This document shows, piece by piece, positions 24,427 through 34,061 of a stretch of DNA of 64,000 nt. The notes below the pieces were generated by a model, which saw only the letters and a list, made by a program, of their open reading frames with translations, was not told where the DNA came from and ran no database searches. This DNA is from Tateyamaria sp. syn59. Lineage in GTDB: Bacteria; Pseudomonadota; Alphaproteobacteria; Rhodobacterales; Rhodobacteraceae. Where the stretch lies: positions 1 through 64,000 of the forward strand of contig NZ_VCBA01000013.1 in assembly GCF_007995245.1 (NCBI RefSeq), in the 5' to 3' direction. Each line of letters starts with the position of its first letter. The stretch's first letter is position 1. Position numbers and translations under genes: made by a program.

Positions 24427-27400
24427 ATGAGCACACGTCTTGCCACGGGTGGCCGCCTACTCAACAAGGAAAAGGCGGTGCGCTTTACCTTCAACGGCCA
24501 GCACATGCGTGGGTTCGAGGGGGACACGCTCGCCTCTGCCCTGCTTGCCAATGACCAGATGCTGGTGGGCCGGTCGTTCAAATACCATCGCCCGCGCGGC
24601 ATCGTCGCTGCCGGAGCGGAAGAGCCCAACGCCTTGGTCAACCTCGGGGTCGAGGGCAAGTTCGAGCCGAACCAGCGCGCCACCACGACCGAGCTGTTTG
24701 AAGGTCTGCTTGCCACATCGCAGAACCACTGGCCGAGCCTGGAATTCGATGTGGGTGCCATCAACGCCAAGCTGTCGCGGTTCATGCCCGCAGGCTTCTA
24801 CTACAAGATGTTCATCCACCCGCGGCCCTTGTGGAAGCACGTGTACGAGCCGTTCATCCGGCAAGCCGCCGGCCTGGGCCAAGCGCCCAAGGGACGGGAC
24901 GCGGACACGTATGAGCATTTCCATGCGTTTTGCGATGTACTGGTGATCGGCGGTGGCATTGCCGGTCTTTTGGCCGCGCGCTCAGCGGCTCAGGCTGGTG
25001 CGCGGGTTCTGATCCTAGAACAAACGGCCCATTGGGGCGGTCGTGCGCCCGTTGACGGCGGCGAAGTTGACGGCAAGCCTGTGGATAAGATCGTGGACGA
25101 ACTGGTGTCAGAGCTCGCTGACATGGCAAATGTCACGATGCGCACACGCACGATGGGGGCAGGTTTGTATGACCACGGCTATGTCCTCGGGTATGAGCGC
25201 CTGACGGACCACGCACCCGAAACAGACGGTCCGCGCCATCGCCTGTGGCGTATCCGTGCCGGGCACATCATCACCGCAACAGGCGCCATTGAACGTCCGT
25301 TGTCCTTTGCAGGCAATGACATACCGGGCGTGATGCTCGCCTCTGCCGTCCGGGATTACGTGGTGAACTACGGTGTCAGCGCGGGCGACCGAACCGTCAT
25401 CGTGACCAACAATGACGACGCATACCGCACTGCAACCGCTTTGAAAGCGGCGGGGCTGGATGTTCCGGTCATTCTGGACGCACGTGTGTTGCCCGTCGAC
25501 AGCCCGCTTATGGCCGAAGCGAAAGCCGCAGGCATTCGGGTGATGATGGGCCACGGCGTTGCCAAGGTTCTGGGCGGTAAGCGCGTGACCGGCGTGGCCG
25601 TCTGCGCGCAGGCGGGCGAGGGCGCAGTTCTGGAAGAGATCGCCTGCGACGCGGTTGCCATGTCAGGCGGCTGGTCTCCGGTCGTCCACCTGTGGTCGCA
25701 TTGCGGTGGCAAGCTGCTCTGGGACAGTGATTTCGCCATGTTCCGCCCCGATGTGGATAAAGCGCCGACAGGCGCGGATGGTTCACCCTTCGTCAGCTGC
25801 GCTGGCGCTGCAAACGGCCATTTCGGTCTGACCGAGATTGTCGGTGACGCACACGCCATGGGTCACGCAGCGGCCCGAGCGACTGGACATGAGGCCATAC
25901 CCAAGCCCGCACCCGACGCCGCCAGCACCGAAGAGGCGCCGATGGCCCCTGTCTGGCTCATGCCGCAGGCGGCAGGGACGGCGTTGCGTGGCAAGGCGTG
26001 GCTCGACTACCAGAACGACGTCAAGGTGTCGGATGTGCAGCTTGCCGCGCAGGAAGGGTTTGAAAGCGTCGAACATGCCAAACGCTACACGACCCTCGGC
26101 ATGGCGACGGATCAGGGCAAGCTCAGCAACATCAACGGGCTCGCGATCCTGTCGGACGCCTTGAACCAGCCGATCCCGCAGACCGGCACGACTACCTTCC
26201 GTCCGCCCTATACGCCTATTTCCATGGGCGCCATCGCGGGCGAAGCGCGTGGCAAGGTGTTCCAACCCGTCCGCCAAACCCCGATGCATGCCTGGCATCA
26301 CGAAAACGGCGCAAACTGGGAACCCGTGGGCCACTGGCGCCGTCCCTACGCCTATGTTCGCAGCGGCGAGACCGTGCACGACGCTGTTATGCGCGAGACC
26401 AGAAACGTTCGTGAAAACCTTGGGCTGCTCGACGCCTCAACGCTCGGCAAGCTGGTTGTCAAAGGGCCGGATGCGGGCAAGTTCCTCGACCTGCTCTACA
26501 CCAACATGATGAGCACGCTGAAGCCTGGCAAATGCCGCTACGGCCTGATGTGCAGCGAAAACGGTTTTCTGATCGACGACGGCGTGGTGGCCCGGATCGA
26601 CGAGGACACGTTCCTCTGCCACACCACCACCGGAGGGGCCGAGCGCATCCACCAACACATGGAAGAATGGCTGCAGACCGAATGGTGGGACATGAAGGTC
26701 TATGTCGCCAACGTGACGGAGCAATACGCCCAGATCGCCGTGGTCGGCCCCAAAGCGCGCAAGGCTCTGGAAGCGCTGGGCGGCATGGATGTCTCTGCTG
26801 AGGCGCTTGGGTTCATGGAATGGGCCGATGGCACGCTGGGCGGGTTCGACGTCCGCGCCTACCGCATCTCGTTCTCGGGAGAGCTCAGCTACGAGATTGC
26901 CGTCAAAGCCTCCGAAGGGCAGGCGTTCTGGGATGCGCTGATGACCGTCGGCGATGCGCTTGGTGTCATGCCCTATGGCACAGAGGCGCTGCATATCCTG
27001 CGCGCCGAAAAGGGCTTCATCATGATCGGCGACGAAACCGATGGCACCGTGATCCCCCAGGATCTTGGCCTGCACTGGGCGCTGTCGAAGAAGAAGGACG
27101 ACTACCTAGGCAAACGGGCGCAGGAGCGCACGCATATGATCGATCCCGAGCGCTGGCAGCTTGTCGGGCTGGAAACCGTCGATGGTTCGGTCCTGCCTGA
27201 CGGGGCCTATGCTGTGGCAGCTGGAACCAACGAAAACGGTCAACGCAACATGCAGGGGCGGGTGACGTCGTCCTATCACTCACCAAACCTGAACAGGGGG
27301 ATCGCCATGGGCCTCGTGCTACACGGTCCTGATCGCATGGGTGAGGTGATCGACTTTCCCGGCACTGATGGCACCACCTATACGGCCAAGATCGTGAGCC

Positions 27401-27441
27401 CCGTCTTTTTTGATCCCGAAGGGGAGAAGCAGAATGTCTAA
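24427..27441 (+). CDS. soxA: Sarcosine oxidase alpha subunit
   Basis: A 1004-aa subunit of heterotetrameric sarcosine oxidase. The N-terminal domain (about 1-100) resembles a 2Fe-2S fold without iron ligands and contains FNGQHMRGFEGDTLASALLA. The central FAD/NAD-binding domain starts at CDVLVIGGGIAGLLAARSA (about residues 170-190). The C-terminal 380 residues are a GcvT-like tetrahydrofolate-binding domain, with ENLGLLDASTLGKLVVKGPDA (in pieces) as its start. It is full length. The soxG start codon overlaps its 3' end by eight bases. Confidence 0.96.
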   Translation: MSTRLATGGRLLNKEKAVRFTFNGQHMRGFEGDTLASALLANDQMLVGRSFKYHRPRGIVAAGAEEPNALVNLGVEGKFEPNQRATTTELFEGLLATSQNHWPSLEFDVGAINAKLSRFMPAGFYYKMFIHPRPLWKHVYEPFIRQAAGLGQAPKGRDADTYEHFHAFCDVLVIGGGIAGLLAARSAAQAGARVLILEQTAHWGGRAPVDGGEVDGKPVDKIVDELVSELADMANVTMRTRTMGAGLYDHGYVLGYERLTDHAPETDGPRHRLWRIRAGHIITATGAIERPLSFAGNDIPGVMLASAVRDYVVNYGVSAGDRTVIVTNNDDAYRTATALKAAGLDVPVILDARVLPVDSPLMAEAKAAGIRVMMGHGVAKVLGGKRVTGVAVCAQAGEGAVLEEIACDAVAMSGGWSPVVHLWSHCGGKLLWDSDFAMFRPDVDKAPTGADGSPFVSCAGAANGHFGLTEIVGDAHAMGHAAARATGHEAIPKPAPDAASTEEAPMAPVWLMPQAAGTALRGKAWLDYQNDVKVSDVQLAAQEGFESVEHAKRYTTLGMATDQGKLSNINGLAILSDALNQPIPQTGTTTFRPPYTPISMGAIAGEARGKVFQPVRQTPMHAWHHENGANWEPVGHWRRPYAYVRSGETVHDAVMRETRNVRENLGLLDASTLGKLVVKGPDAGKFLDLLYTNMMSTLKPGKCRYGLMCSENGFLIDDGVVARIDEDTFLCHTTTGGAERIHQHMEEWLQTEWWDMKVYVANVTEQYAQIAVVGPKARKALEALGGMDVSAEALGFMEWADGTLGGFDVRAYRISFSGELSYEIAVKASEGQAFWDALMTVGDALGVMPYGTEALHILRAEKGFIMIGDETDGTVIPQDLGLHWALSKKKDDYLGKRAQERTHMIDPERWQLVGLETVDGSVLPDGAYAVAAGTNENGQRNMQGRVTSSYHSPNLNRGIAMGLVLHGPDRMGEVIDFPGTDGTTYTAKIVSPVFFDPEGEKQNV

Positions 27442-28003
27442 GGCAGTCAGTGCGCTGAACGGCGCCACGTGGTCCGACGGGATCGCAACGATCAGCGAAG
27501 TGACACTGCAGGGCATGATCACTCTGCGCGGCGACCTAAGCGATCCGGCCATACGAAGTGCCGCGACTGGCGTTGCCGCGGTGGATATGCCCGATCAGGG
27601 ACAGGCGCAGTGCACAGACGACCGCGGTCTCTGCTGGATGTCGCCGGACGAATTGCTGGTGCTGTGCCCATATGATGAGGTCGCGGCAAACATCGAAAAG
27701 ATGCAGACGGCTCTCAAGGGCATTCACAGCCTGTGCTTCAACGTCTCTGACGCGCGCGCGGTCTTTGACCTGTCCGGCCCGAACGCGCGGGATGTTCTGG
27801 CCAAGCTCGTACCGGTTGATCTGGCGCCGGAGCGTTTCACGAAAGGTATGTTCCGACGCACTCGGATGGCGCAAGTGCCTGCTGCCTTTTGGCTGCACGA
27901 CACGGACCACTTCCGCATCATCTGTTTCCGCAGCCAGGCGCAGTATGTTTACGATTTGCTAAAGACCGCATCTGCCTGTGGCTCAACTGTGAGTTACTTT
28001 TAG
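27434..28003 (+). CDS. soxG: Sarcosine oxidase gamma subunit
   Basis: A 189-aa subunit related to the GcvT fold, needed for assembly of the tetramer. Visible features are CWMSPDELLVLCPYDE and VFDLSGPNARDVLAKL, followed by RTRMAQVPAAFWLHD. The ATG at 27434 lies inside the end of soxA in another frame, showing coupling. It completes soxDAG. Confidence 0.93.
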   Translation: MSKAVSALNGATWSDGIATISEVTLQGMITLRGDLSDPAIRSAATGVAAVDMPDQGQAQCTDDRGLCWMSPDELLVLCPYDEVAANIEKMQTALKGIHSLCFNVSDARAVFDLSGPNARDVLAKLVPVDLAPERFTKGMFRRTRMAQVPAAFWLHDTDHFRIICFRSQAQYVYDLLKTASACGSTVSYF

Positions 28004-28067
28004 TCTGGAAATCGGCATAGGTTTCGTGTTTGGGTGCAATAGCAACAACCAGATCTATGAGTATCGA

Positions 28068-28460
28068 GTGAAAACAGTATTGTTGGGCGCAGCCTCCGCA
28101 ATCGTAATGTCCACAGCTGCCTTTGCGGAACAGTATGTTTGCAACATCAAGGCAGCGAAGGACTCGTTCGTGTCGCCCGTTCTGGCATTCGAACTTGTGC
28201 CAGGCCAGGACAGCGCCCTGGTTTACGACGTCTTTGTGCACGAGGTGCATGGCGAACCGGTCGCGGCCAAGGTAAAGAAGATGGGTGGCGACAAGTACCG
28301 CTTGCAATGGGTTGTGAACGGTATCCCGACAACGACCACACCGGCCAGGGTCAGCTACCGCGCCACAATTGATATCGCCACGAAGCAGGTTTTTGTGCGC
28401 GGCAACATCTTTGCTGCTGACAACACCGTGCAGGGGCGCGGCGCTTGCGTTATCGAATAG
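28068..28460 (+). CDS. Secreted hypothetical protein, paralogue pair member 1
   Basis: A 130-aa protein with a signal peptide (KTVLLGAASAIVMSTAAFAE, cleavage after AFA) and a mature part predicted to be beta-rich. Two cysteines, in YVCNI and GACVIE, could form a disulfide. It shares its layout with the next gene: Cys near the mature N-terminus, YRLQWVVN/YRLKWEVN, and a C-terminal GxGxC. The GTG start at 28068 fits the signal peptide better than the ATG at 28026, but its ribosome site is weak. Function is unknown. Confidence 0.65.
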   Translation: MKTVLLGAASAIVMSTAAFAEQYVCNIKAAKDSFVSPVLAFELVPGQDSALVYDVFVHEVHGEPVAAKVKKMGGDKYRLQWVVNGIPTTTTPARVSYRATIDIATKQVFVRGNIFAADNTVQGRGACVIE

Positions 28461-28598
28461 CGTGCTAGGCAAGCATGAGAGTTAGCCGACCACCTGCGCA
28501 CGCAGTATAAGAAATCAACTTACACCGCACGCAAAACAGCGCTGCATGTGCTTTGCGAAAACTCCGCGATTGTATTTCTCTGAAAATGGGCCCGATCA

Positions 28599-29024
28599 AT
28601 GAAACGTAATATTCTGAAACTGGCGACTGCTGCTTTAATGCTGACCGCACCAGCGGCTTTTGCACAAACCACGACCTATGATTGTAAGGTGGCTTCCCTG
28701 GAAGGACGCGGGTTCATTCAAGACCGCGTCATCTTCTCGGTCAATCCGAACACGGGTCAGGCGGCTGTCGTCGATGGAGTCGTCATGTATGTCTACGAAA
28801 AACCTATCGCCGCTGACTTCCAACTGCTTGGCAACGGACAGTACCGGCTGAAGTGGGAAGTGAACAACCTCAAGTCGGGCTCACAAAGTTTCAACGTCGA
28901 CTACACTTTGCAGTATCGCCCAAACGACAAGGGGTTCACCATGCGCGGTTGGCTCAGCGGGTTTGCCAACCGTCCTTTCGGCAGCGGCACCTGTGCTGTT
29001 TCCTCTGGCCGAGCGCTGTTCTGA
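28599..29024 (+). CDS. Secreted hypothetical protein, paralogue pair member 2
   Basis: A 141-aa protein with a clear signal peptide (MKRNILKLATAALMLTAPA, then AFAQ) and a beta-rich mature part. It has YDCKV near the mature start and GSGTCAV near the end, the same two-Cys plan as its neighbour, and YRLKWEVNN in the middle. The pair probably arose by duplication. It may be a periplasmic structural or inhibitor-like protein. No family name is known to me. Confidence 0.7.
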   Translation: MKRNILKLATAALMLTAPAAFAQTTTYDCKVASLEGRGFIQDRVIFSVNPNTGQAAVVDGVVMYVYEKPIAADFQLLGNGQYRLKWEVNNLKSGSQSFNVDYTLQYRPNDKGFTMRGWLSGFANRPFGSGTCAVSSGRALF

Positions 29025-29125
29025 TCCTCAGACACAGTGACATTTCGTACGGCTTCGCCTTGATCTTGCAGCGTAACGCACGATCTGTCAGGAGCGGACT
29101 GTAATACGAAAATGAGGTGGCCCCA

Positions 29126-29725
29126 ATGGCTTTTGAACTTCCTGACCTTCCCTATGCCCACGACGCTCTGGCGGACAACGGCATGTCGAAAGAGACGCTG
29201 GAATATCACCACGACCTGCACCACAACGCCTATGTCACGAACGGCAACAAGGCGATTGAAGGCACCGAGTGGGAGGGCAAGTCGCTCGAAGAGATCATCG
29301 TCGGCACCTACGATGCCAGCGCCGTGGCCCAGAACGGCATCTTCAACAACATCAGCCAGTTGTGGAACCACAACCAGTTCTGGGAAATGATGGGCCCGGG
29401 CGACAGCGCAATACCCGGTGAGTTGGAGAAGGCCCTGACCGAAAGCTTTGGTTCGGTCGACACGTTCAAAGAACAGTTTTCCGCGGCAGGTGCAGGCCAG
29501 TTCGGCTCCGGCTGGGCGTGGCTGGTCAAGGACACCGACGGTAGCCTCAAAGTCACCAAGACCGAAAATGGCGTGAACCCGCTCTGCTTCGGTCAGACGG
29601 CACTGCTGGGATGCGACGTGTGGGAGCATTCCTACTACATCGACTTCCGCAACAAGCGGCCTGCCTATCTGACGAACTTCCTCGACAATCTCGTGAACTG
29701 GGAAAACGTCGCCAGCCGCATGTAA
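29126..29725 (+). CDS. sodB: Superoxide dismutase, Fe type
   Basis: A 199-aa Fe/Mn superoxide dismutase that disproportionates superoxide in the cytosol. Metal ligands are His28 (LEYHHDLHHNAYV), His in LWNHNQFWEMM, and Asp and His in DVWEHSYYIDF. The FGSGWAWLV strand is present. The AAGxGGGFNN-type details fit the Fe-dependent class, though Fe versus Mn use is not certain from sequence. ATG at 29126 follows GGTGG. A terminator follows 34 bases after the stop. Confidence 0.94.
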   Translation: MAFELPDLPYAHDALADNGMSKETLEYHHDLHHNAYVTNGNKAIEGTEWEGKSLEEIIVGTYDASAVAQNGIFNNISQLWNHNQFWEMMGPGDSAIPGELEKALTESFGSVDTFKEQFSAAGAGQFGSGWAWLVKDTDGSLKVTKTENGVNPLCFGQTALLGCDVWEHSYYIDFRNKRPAYLTNFLDNLVNWENVASRM

Positions 29726-29758
29726 TCGGTCTGGCCAAGCTTAATACAGCTTTGTGGG

Positions 29759-29786
29759 GGCTGGCAGCGCTGCTGCCGGCCCTTTT
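29759..29786 (+). terminator. Rho-independent terminator of sodB
   Basis: The stem GGCTGGCAGC (29759-29768) pairs with GCTGCCGGCC (29772-29781), including one G-T pair, around the loop GCT, followed by CTTTT. Confidence 0.8.
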
Positions 29787-29880
29787 CATTTGTGTTTGAT
29801 GGAACGAAGCAGCGAGGTTGAGGCGGTGTCGGACATCACCGGAATCGCGTTTTGCGGATTGCCAATGCCGCAGCCGGTGC

Positions 29881-30420
29881 CTAACCCAGCGCGGCCAGTG
29901 CCTCAGCCGCGCACTCGACAACCGAGTAGTAGTCCAGCAGTGACTTGTCGGCGAACCCCTTTGTCACAACGTGCTGCAAAAGGTCGACCAGCGGGTCCCA
30001 ATACCCTTCGACATTCATCAGAACGACCTGCTTCTCATGCAGACCCAGTTGCCGCCATGTCAGCACCTCGAACAGCTCATCAAGTGATCCGGCACCGCCC
30101 GGCATGACAACCACCGCATCACAATTCATGAACATGACCTTCTTGCGCTCGTGCATGGTCTCGGTCACGACGTAGCGGGTCAGGTCGGTCTTTCCGACCT
30201 CCCAGTCCACCAGGTGACGCGGAATGACACCGAACGTATCGCCGCCCTCGGCCTGTGCGGCCCGTGCGACTGATCCCATCAGGCCCACATCCCCCGCGCC
30301 ATAAACCAGTCGCCAACCGCGCGCTGCAATGCCTGCGCCAAGGGCCTCGGCCTCAACGCTGAATGCGGGCGAAACACCCGGGCGCGAGCCGCAATATACG
30401 CAGACGGACAGATAGGACAT
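29881..30420 (-). CDS. LOG family protein (cytokinin riboside 5'-monophosphate phosphoribohydrolase type)
   Basis: A 179-aa Rossmann-like protein of the TIGR00730/LOG family, which cleaves nucleoside 5'-monophosphates to base and ribose 5-phosphate. It starts with SVCVYCGSRPGVSPAF, and the catalytic motif is PGGAGSLDELFEVLTW (near residues 108-123). It is full length and convergent with sodB. Bacterial members may act in purine nucleotide housekeeping, and a cytokinin role is not implied by sequence. Confidence 0.92.
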   Translation of the reverse strand: MSYLSVCVYCGSRPGVSPAFSVEAEALGAGIAARGWRLVYGAGDVGLMGSVARAAQAEGGDTFGVIPRHLVDWEVGKTDLTRYVVTETMHERKKVMFMNCDAVVVMPGGAGSLDELFEVLTWRQLGLHEKQVVLMNVEGYWDPLVDLLQHVVTKGFADKSLLDYYSVVECAAEALAALG

Positions 30421-30473
30421 GTGGTGCTCCTGTAACGGGCGCGCGAAAGTGATGGTTTTGTGACGCCGTTCTT

Positions 30474-30502
30474 TTGACCGCTATAGCGCCGCCTGTTATT
30501 GA
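30474..30502 (+). promoter_or_regulatory. Candidate sigma-70 type promoter of the LysM gene
   Basis: TTGACC (30474-30479) is followed after 17 bases by TATTGA (30497-30502), 45 bases before the start codon. The spacing is ideal; the -10 is imperfect. Confidence 0.35.
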
Positions 30503-30546
30503 AGCGCAACGAAACCGGGAAAACCGGTGCGGTGGAAAGGGTCTAC

Positions 30547-31893
30547 ATGTCCAAATGGGCGGCATTTGCCGGGTCAAACGGTGCCTTGGTCGGGACGGTC
30601 GCGGTTGTGGCGGCAGTGGCCGTTGGCGCTGGGCTGTACTTCAACGCCAACCAGTCCGGTCCAGTCCCGGTCGCACAACCGACCGAGGTTGCGACCGCGC
30701 CGCAAGTGACCGCCGCCGCGCCTGATGCTGAAGCTACACCTGACGTCGCTGTGCCGCTTGATCCGCCCTCGATCGACGAGGTGCGCGTGGAACCCGATGG
30801 CCTGACCGTGATCGCTGGCCGCGCAGCGCCAGGCAGCAAGGTGTCGGTGCTGCTGGACGGCGCGCAGAATGCAGAAACAACCACCGACAACGGCGGAAGC
30901 TTTGCCGCAATCACCAAATTGCCGCCCAGCCAAAAGGCGCAGGTCCTGACCGTCGTGCAGCGCGTCGGCATTGACGAGATTGCATCGGTGGATGAGGTGA
31001 TCCTTGCACCGCAACGTCAGCCCGAGCCGAATGCCGTTGCCACAGCCCCGGCCGAACCCCAACAAACGGAAGCGGTGGCTATGGCCATACCGGAAGATGC
31101 GATAGAGGAGCCGCGCCTGCCTGCAGACGCGGGCTCCGCACAAGCGACCCCGGAGGCTGCGACACCGGACGCTCAATCAGTCGCTGCAGCATCCGACGCT
31201 ACGGCGCCGACTGACCCTGTTGCACCCGAGCGGCACGCCGAGGACACCGCCGCCGCGAAAACAGCGCCCGACCCGGCAGGGGCTGCGGTCACGCAAGCGC
31301 CGGTTGCCGAAGCTGACGCACCGCAAGCAGACCCGGTACAAACCGCACAGGTCGACAGCGCGCAGCAGGTCACAGTGCTCAAATCCACCGAAGACGGCGT
31401 TGAAGTGCTGGGCAACACAGCCCCCGAGGCGTTGGACAATATTGCCCTCGACAGCATCAGCTATTCCGACGCAGGCGAGGTTGAGCTTGCAGGCCGGGCG
31501 CAGGCCGACGCCGATGCCGTGCGCGTCTACGTGAACAACGCGCCCGTCGCCGACATCGACGTGGCATCCGACGGCCGCTGGAAGGGCGAACTGCCCGACA
31601 TCGACACAGGCACCTACACCCTGCGCGTAGACGAACTGGACACCGCGGGGCAGGTCACCAGCCGTGTCGAAACACCATTCCGACGCGAAGACCCACAAGT
31701 GCTGGCCCAGACAGAGGGGGTCGCAGCCCCCGCTACACAGATCACGGTTCAGGCCGGAAACACCCTCTGGGCCATTGCACGCGACCGCTACGGTGAGGGG
31801 ACGCTCTATGTGCAGGTGTTCGAGGCCAACCGCGACCGCATCCGCAATCCGGACCTGATCTTTCCCGGCCAGATCTTTGCCCTACCAAACTGA
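30547..31893 (+). CDS. LysM domain-containing envelope protein
   Basis: A 448-aa protein with one N-terminal TM segment (about residues 12-30), then a long Ala/Pro/Glu/Thr-rich, probably disordered region with Ig-like patches (for example VEPDGLTVIAGRAAPGSKV and VRVYVNNAPVADIDVASDG, in pieces). A C-terminal LysM domain spans ITVQAGNTLWAIARDRYGEG to the end. LysM binds peptidoglycan, so the protein should tether the inner membrane to the wall. The ATG at 30547 follows AAAGG; an upstream in-frame ATG at 30499 lacks a site. The repeat-rich middle makes length prone to variation. Confidence 0.9.
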   Translation: MSKWAAFAGSNGALVGTVAVVAAVAVGAGLYFNANQSGPVPVAQPTEVATAPQVTAAAPDAEATPDVAVPLDPPSIDEVRVEPDGLTVIAGRAAPGSKVSVLLDGAQNAETTTDNGGSFAAITKLPPSQKAQVLTVVQRVGIDEIASVDEVILAPQRQPEPNAVATAPAEPQQTEAVAMAIPEDAIEEPRLPADAGSAQATPEAATPDAQSVAAASDATAPTDPVAPERHAEDTAAAKTAPDPAGAAVTQAPVAEADAPQADPVQTAQVDSAQQVTVLKSTEDGVEVLGNTAPEALDNIALDSISYSDAGEVELAGRAQADADAVRVYVNNAPVADIDVASDGRWKGELPDIDTGTYTLRVDELDTAGQVTSRVETPFRREDPQVLAQTEGVAAPATQITVQAGNTLWAIARDRYGEGTLYVQVFEANRDRIRNPDLIFPGQIFALPN

Positions 31894-31973
31894 CGTGTAA
31901 ATCGACCGGCGCGCTGGCAACTCACCCACCGCTGCCTTAGATAGTGGCACCTGAACGTCAGGAACCTACCCGC

Positions 31974-33827
31974 ATGCCCGCAGACAGCTCAGCGTCGTCA
32001 GCACCCGCTGATCAAGCGCCCCACTCCAATGACCCCAGCGACAAGGTGGCAGAAGCCGAACGCAAATCCGGCCTGCGCACGATCCGTAAGGTCGCGCCAT
32101 ATCTCTGGCCTGACGACAAACCGTGGGTCAAGAAACGGGTCGTTCTGGCGATGCTGGCGCTGGTCCTGTCCAAGGTCGTGTCGGTCTACACGCCCATCCT
32201 ATACCGCGACGCCGTCAACGTCCTGAGCGGCGAAGGTGTCTCGGACCTCGCCCTTGGGGCTATCGGCCTCACCGTTGCCTATGGGGTGGCGCGGCTCATG
32301 AACGTGGGCTTTCAGCAACTGCGCGACGCCATCTTTGCCCGTGTCGCGCAGCGCGCGCTGCGGATGCTGGCGCTTGAAACCTTCCAGCACATCCACCGCC
32401 TGTCCATGCGCTACCACATCACGCGCAAGACCGGTGGGCTGAGCCGCATCATCGAACGCGGGGTAAAGGGCGTCGAATTCCTGCTGCGCTTCCTTCTGTT
32501 CTCCATCGGGCCGCTGGTGCTCGAGCTTTTGATGATCGGGGTCGTGCTCACGATCCTTTTCGACATCTGGTATCTGGTCGTCGTGGCCGTCACCATTGGG
32601 CTTTATGTCTGGTTCACCTTTGCCGTCACCGAATGGCGGGTAAAGCTGCGACGGGTCATGAACGACCAGGACACGGACGCCAACCAAAAGGCCATCGACA
32701 GCCTGCTCAATTACGAAACGGTCAAGTATTTCGGCGCCGAGGCGCGCGAAGCCGGGCGCTATGACAAGGCGATGGAAGGGTACGAGGCGGCGGCGCTCAA
32801 GACCAGCTATTCGCTGGCCTTCCTCAATTTCGGCCAGTCGCTGATCATCACCGCGGGCCTTGTGGGTGTCATGGTTATGGCGGCCATCGGCGTGCAGAAC
32901 GGGTCGCTGACCGTAGGCGATTTTGTCATGGTCAACGCCTACATGATCCAGATCACTATGCCGCTCAATTTCCTCGGCACCGTCTACCGTGAGATCCGGC
33001 AGGCGCTGGTGGATATGGGCGAAATGTTCGATCTGCTCGAACAACCGGCCGAGGTGGTGGACGCTCCGAACGCCAAGGCACTGGATGTGACCGGCGGACG
33101 GATCGAACTGGATAACGTGCATTTCGGCTATGACGCGGCCCGACCGATCCTCAAGGGCGTATCGGTCGTGGCTGAACCCGGCCAGCAGGTGGCCATCGTC
33201 GGCTCGACCGGGTCGGGTAAGTCCACAATCGGGCGACTTCTTTTCCGGTTCTATGATGTGGCGTCGGGTGCGCTGCGCATCGACGGGCAGGACGTGCGCG
33301 AGGTCACCCAAGACAGCCTGCATGCAGCCATTGGCGTCGTGCCGCAGGACACGGTGCTGTTCAACGATACGATCCGCTACAACATCGCTTATGGACGCGA
33401 TGACGCCACTTACGCGGATATCGAACGGGCGGCCAAGGCGGCTCAGATCCACGATTTCATCATGGGCCTGCCGGACGGGTATGACACCGCAGTGGGCGAG
33501 CGCGGGCTGAAGCTGTCGGGCGGTGAAAAGCAGCGCGTCGGCATTGCACGCACGCTTCTGAAGAACCCGCCCATCCTCCTGCTGGACGAAGCCACCAGCG
33601 CGCTCGACACCGAGACAGAGCAGGAGATCAAGGAAGCACTGAACGCCGCCGGTCAGGGGCGCACAGTCCTGACCATTGCGCACCGGCTCAGCACGATCGC
33701 AGAGGCGGACCGCATCGTTGTGCTTGAACAGGGTGAAATCGTCGAAACCGGAACCCACGATGAATTGCTGGCCAACGATGGGCGCTACGCCCAACTGTGG
33801 CAGCGGCAGCAAGCGGACGAGTTGTGA
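31974..33827 (+). CDS. Atm1-type ABC exporter (fused permease and ATPase)
   Basis: A 617-aa half-transporter that works as a homodimer in the inner membrane. The permease has about six TM segments (residues 60-330) with the family segment FQHIHRLSMRYHITRKTGGL. The ATPase shows Walker A GSTGSGKST, signature LSGGEKQRVGIARTLL and Walker B ILLLDEATSALD. The layout and sequence match the mitochondrial Atm1/bacterial NaAtm1 group, which exports glutathione-linked metals or sulfur species. The ATG at 31974 is chosen over 31944 because the extra residues are atypical. It is convergent with the RND operon. Confidence 0.92.
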   Translation: MPADSSASSAPADQAPHSNDPSDKVAEAERKSGLRTIRKVAPYLWPDDKPWVKKRVVLAMLALVLSKVVSVYTPILYRDAVNVLSGEGVSDLALGAIGLTVAYGVARLMNVGFQQLRDAIFARVAQRALRMLALETFQHIHRLSMRYHITRKTGGLSRIIERGVKGVEFLLRFLLFSIGPLVLELLMIGVVLTILFDIWYLVVVAVTIGLYVWFTFAVTEWRVKLRRVMNDQDTDANQKAIDSLLNYETVKYFGAEAREAGRYDKAMEGYEAAALKTSYSLAFLNFGQSLIITAGLVGVMVMAAIGVQNGSLTVGDFVMVNAYMIQITMPLNFLGTVYREIRQALVDMGEMFDLLEQPAEVVDAPNAKALDVTGGRIELDNVHFGYDAARPILKGVSVVAEPGQQVAIVGSTGSGKSTIGRLLFRFYDVASGALRIDGQDVREVTQDSLHAAIGVVPQDTVLFNDTIRYNIAYGRDDATYADIERAAKAAQIHDFIMGLPDGYDTAVGERGLKLSGGEKQRVGIARTLLKNPPILLLDEATSALDTETEQEIKEALNAAGQGRTVLTIAHRLSTIAEADRIVVLEQGEIVETGTHDELLANDGRYAQLWQRQQADEL

Positions 33828-34061
33828 CGCGCCGCGCGGCCTTGTCTTGCCGTCAAACGGACTCCGCCTGCCATCCCGTAGCCGTTTCATAAAGCACGCG
33901 TTTTAATAAACGCAGACAAGATGCGGCCTTGTCTCAAGGCAAAAGTCTGCGCTGTAGGAAGCTCCTGGCGAGGTAACGCAGAACGTGGGTTCTACCTTTA
34001 TGCCGCGTGGTCGCAGGCAGGTGTGCCAGATTGACAGGCGGTTCGTGGACCCGGAACGAAT
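33828..34061. other. Intergenic region between the Atm1 gene and the RND operon
   Basis: About 235 bases with no convincing reading frame. The segment 33950-34050 could fold into several short hairpins and ends at a strong terminator that also reads on the plus strand, so a small RNA is possible. It could equally be the 3' untranslated region of the exporter gene. It does not match SRP RNA, tmRNA or RNase P motifs that I know. Confidence 0.35.

Noticed and set aside
32199-33890. A 563-codon open frame on the minus strand
   Set aside because: It is the antisense shadow of the Atm1-type exporter, with low-complexity His/Asp/Arg content and no motif.
33828-34061. SRP RNA, 6S RNA or RNase P RNA
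   Set aside because: None of the conserved core sequences of these RNAs is present; only a generic foldable spacer remains.
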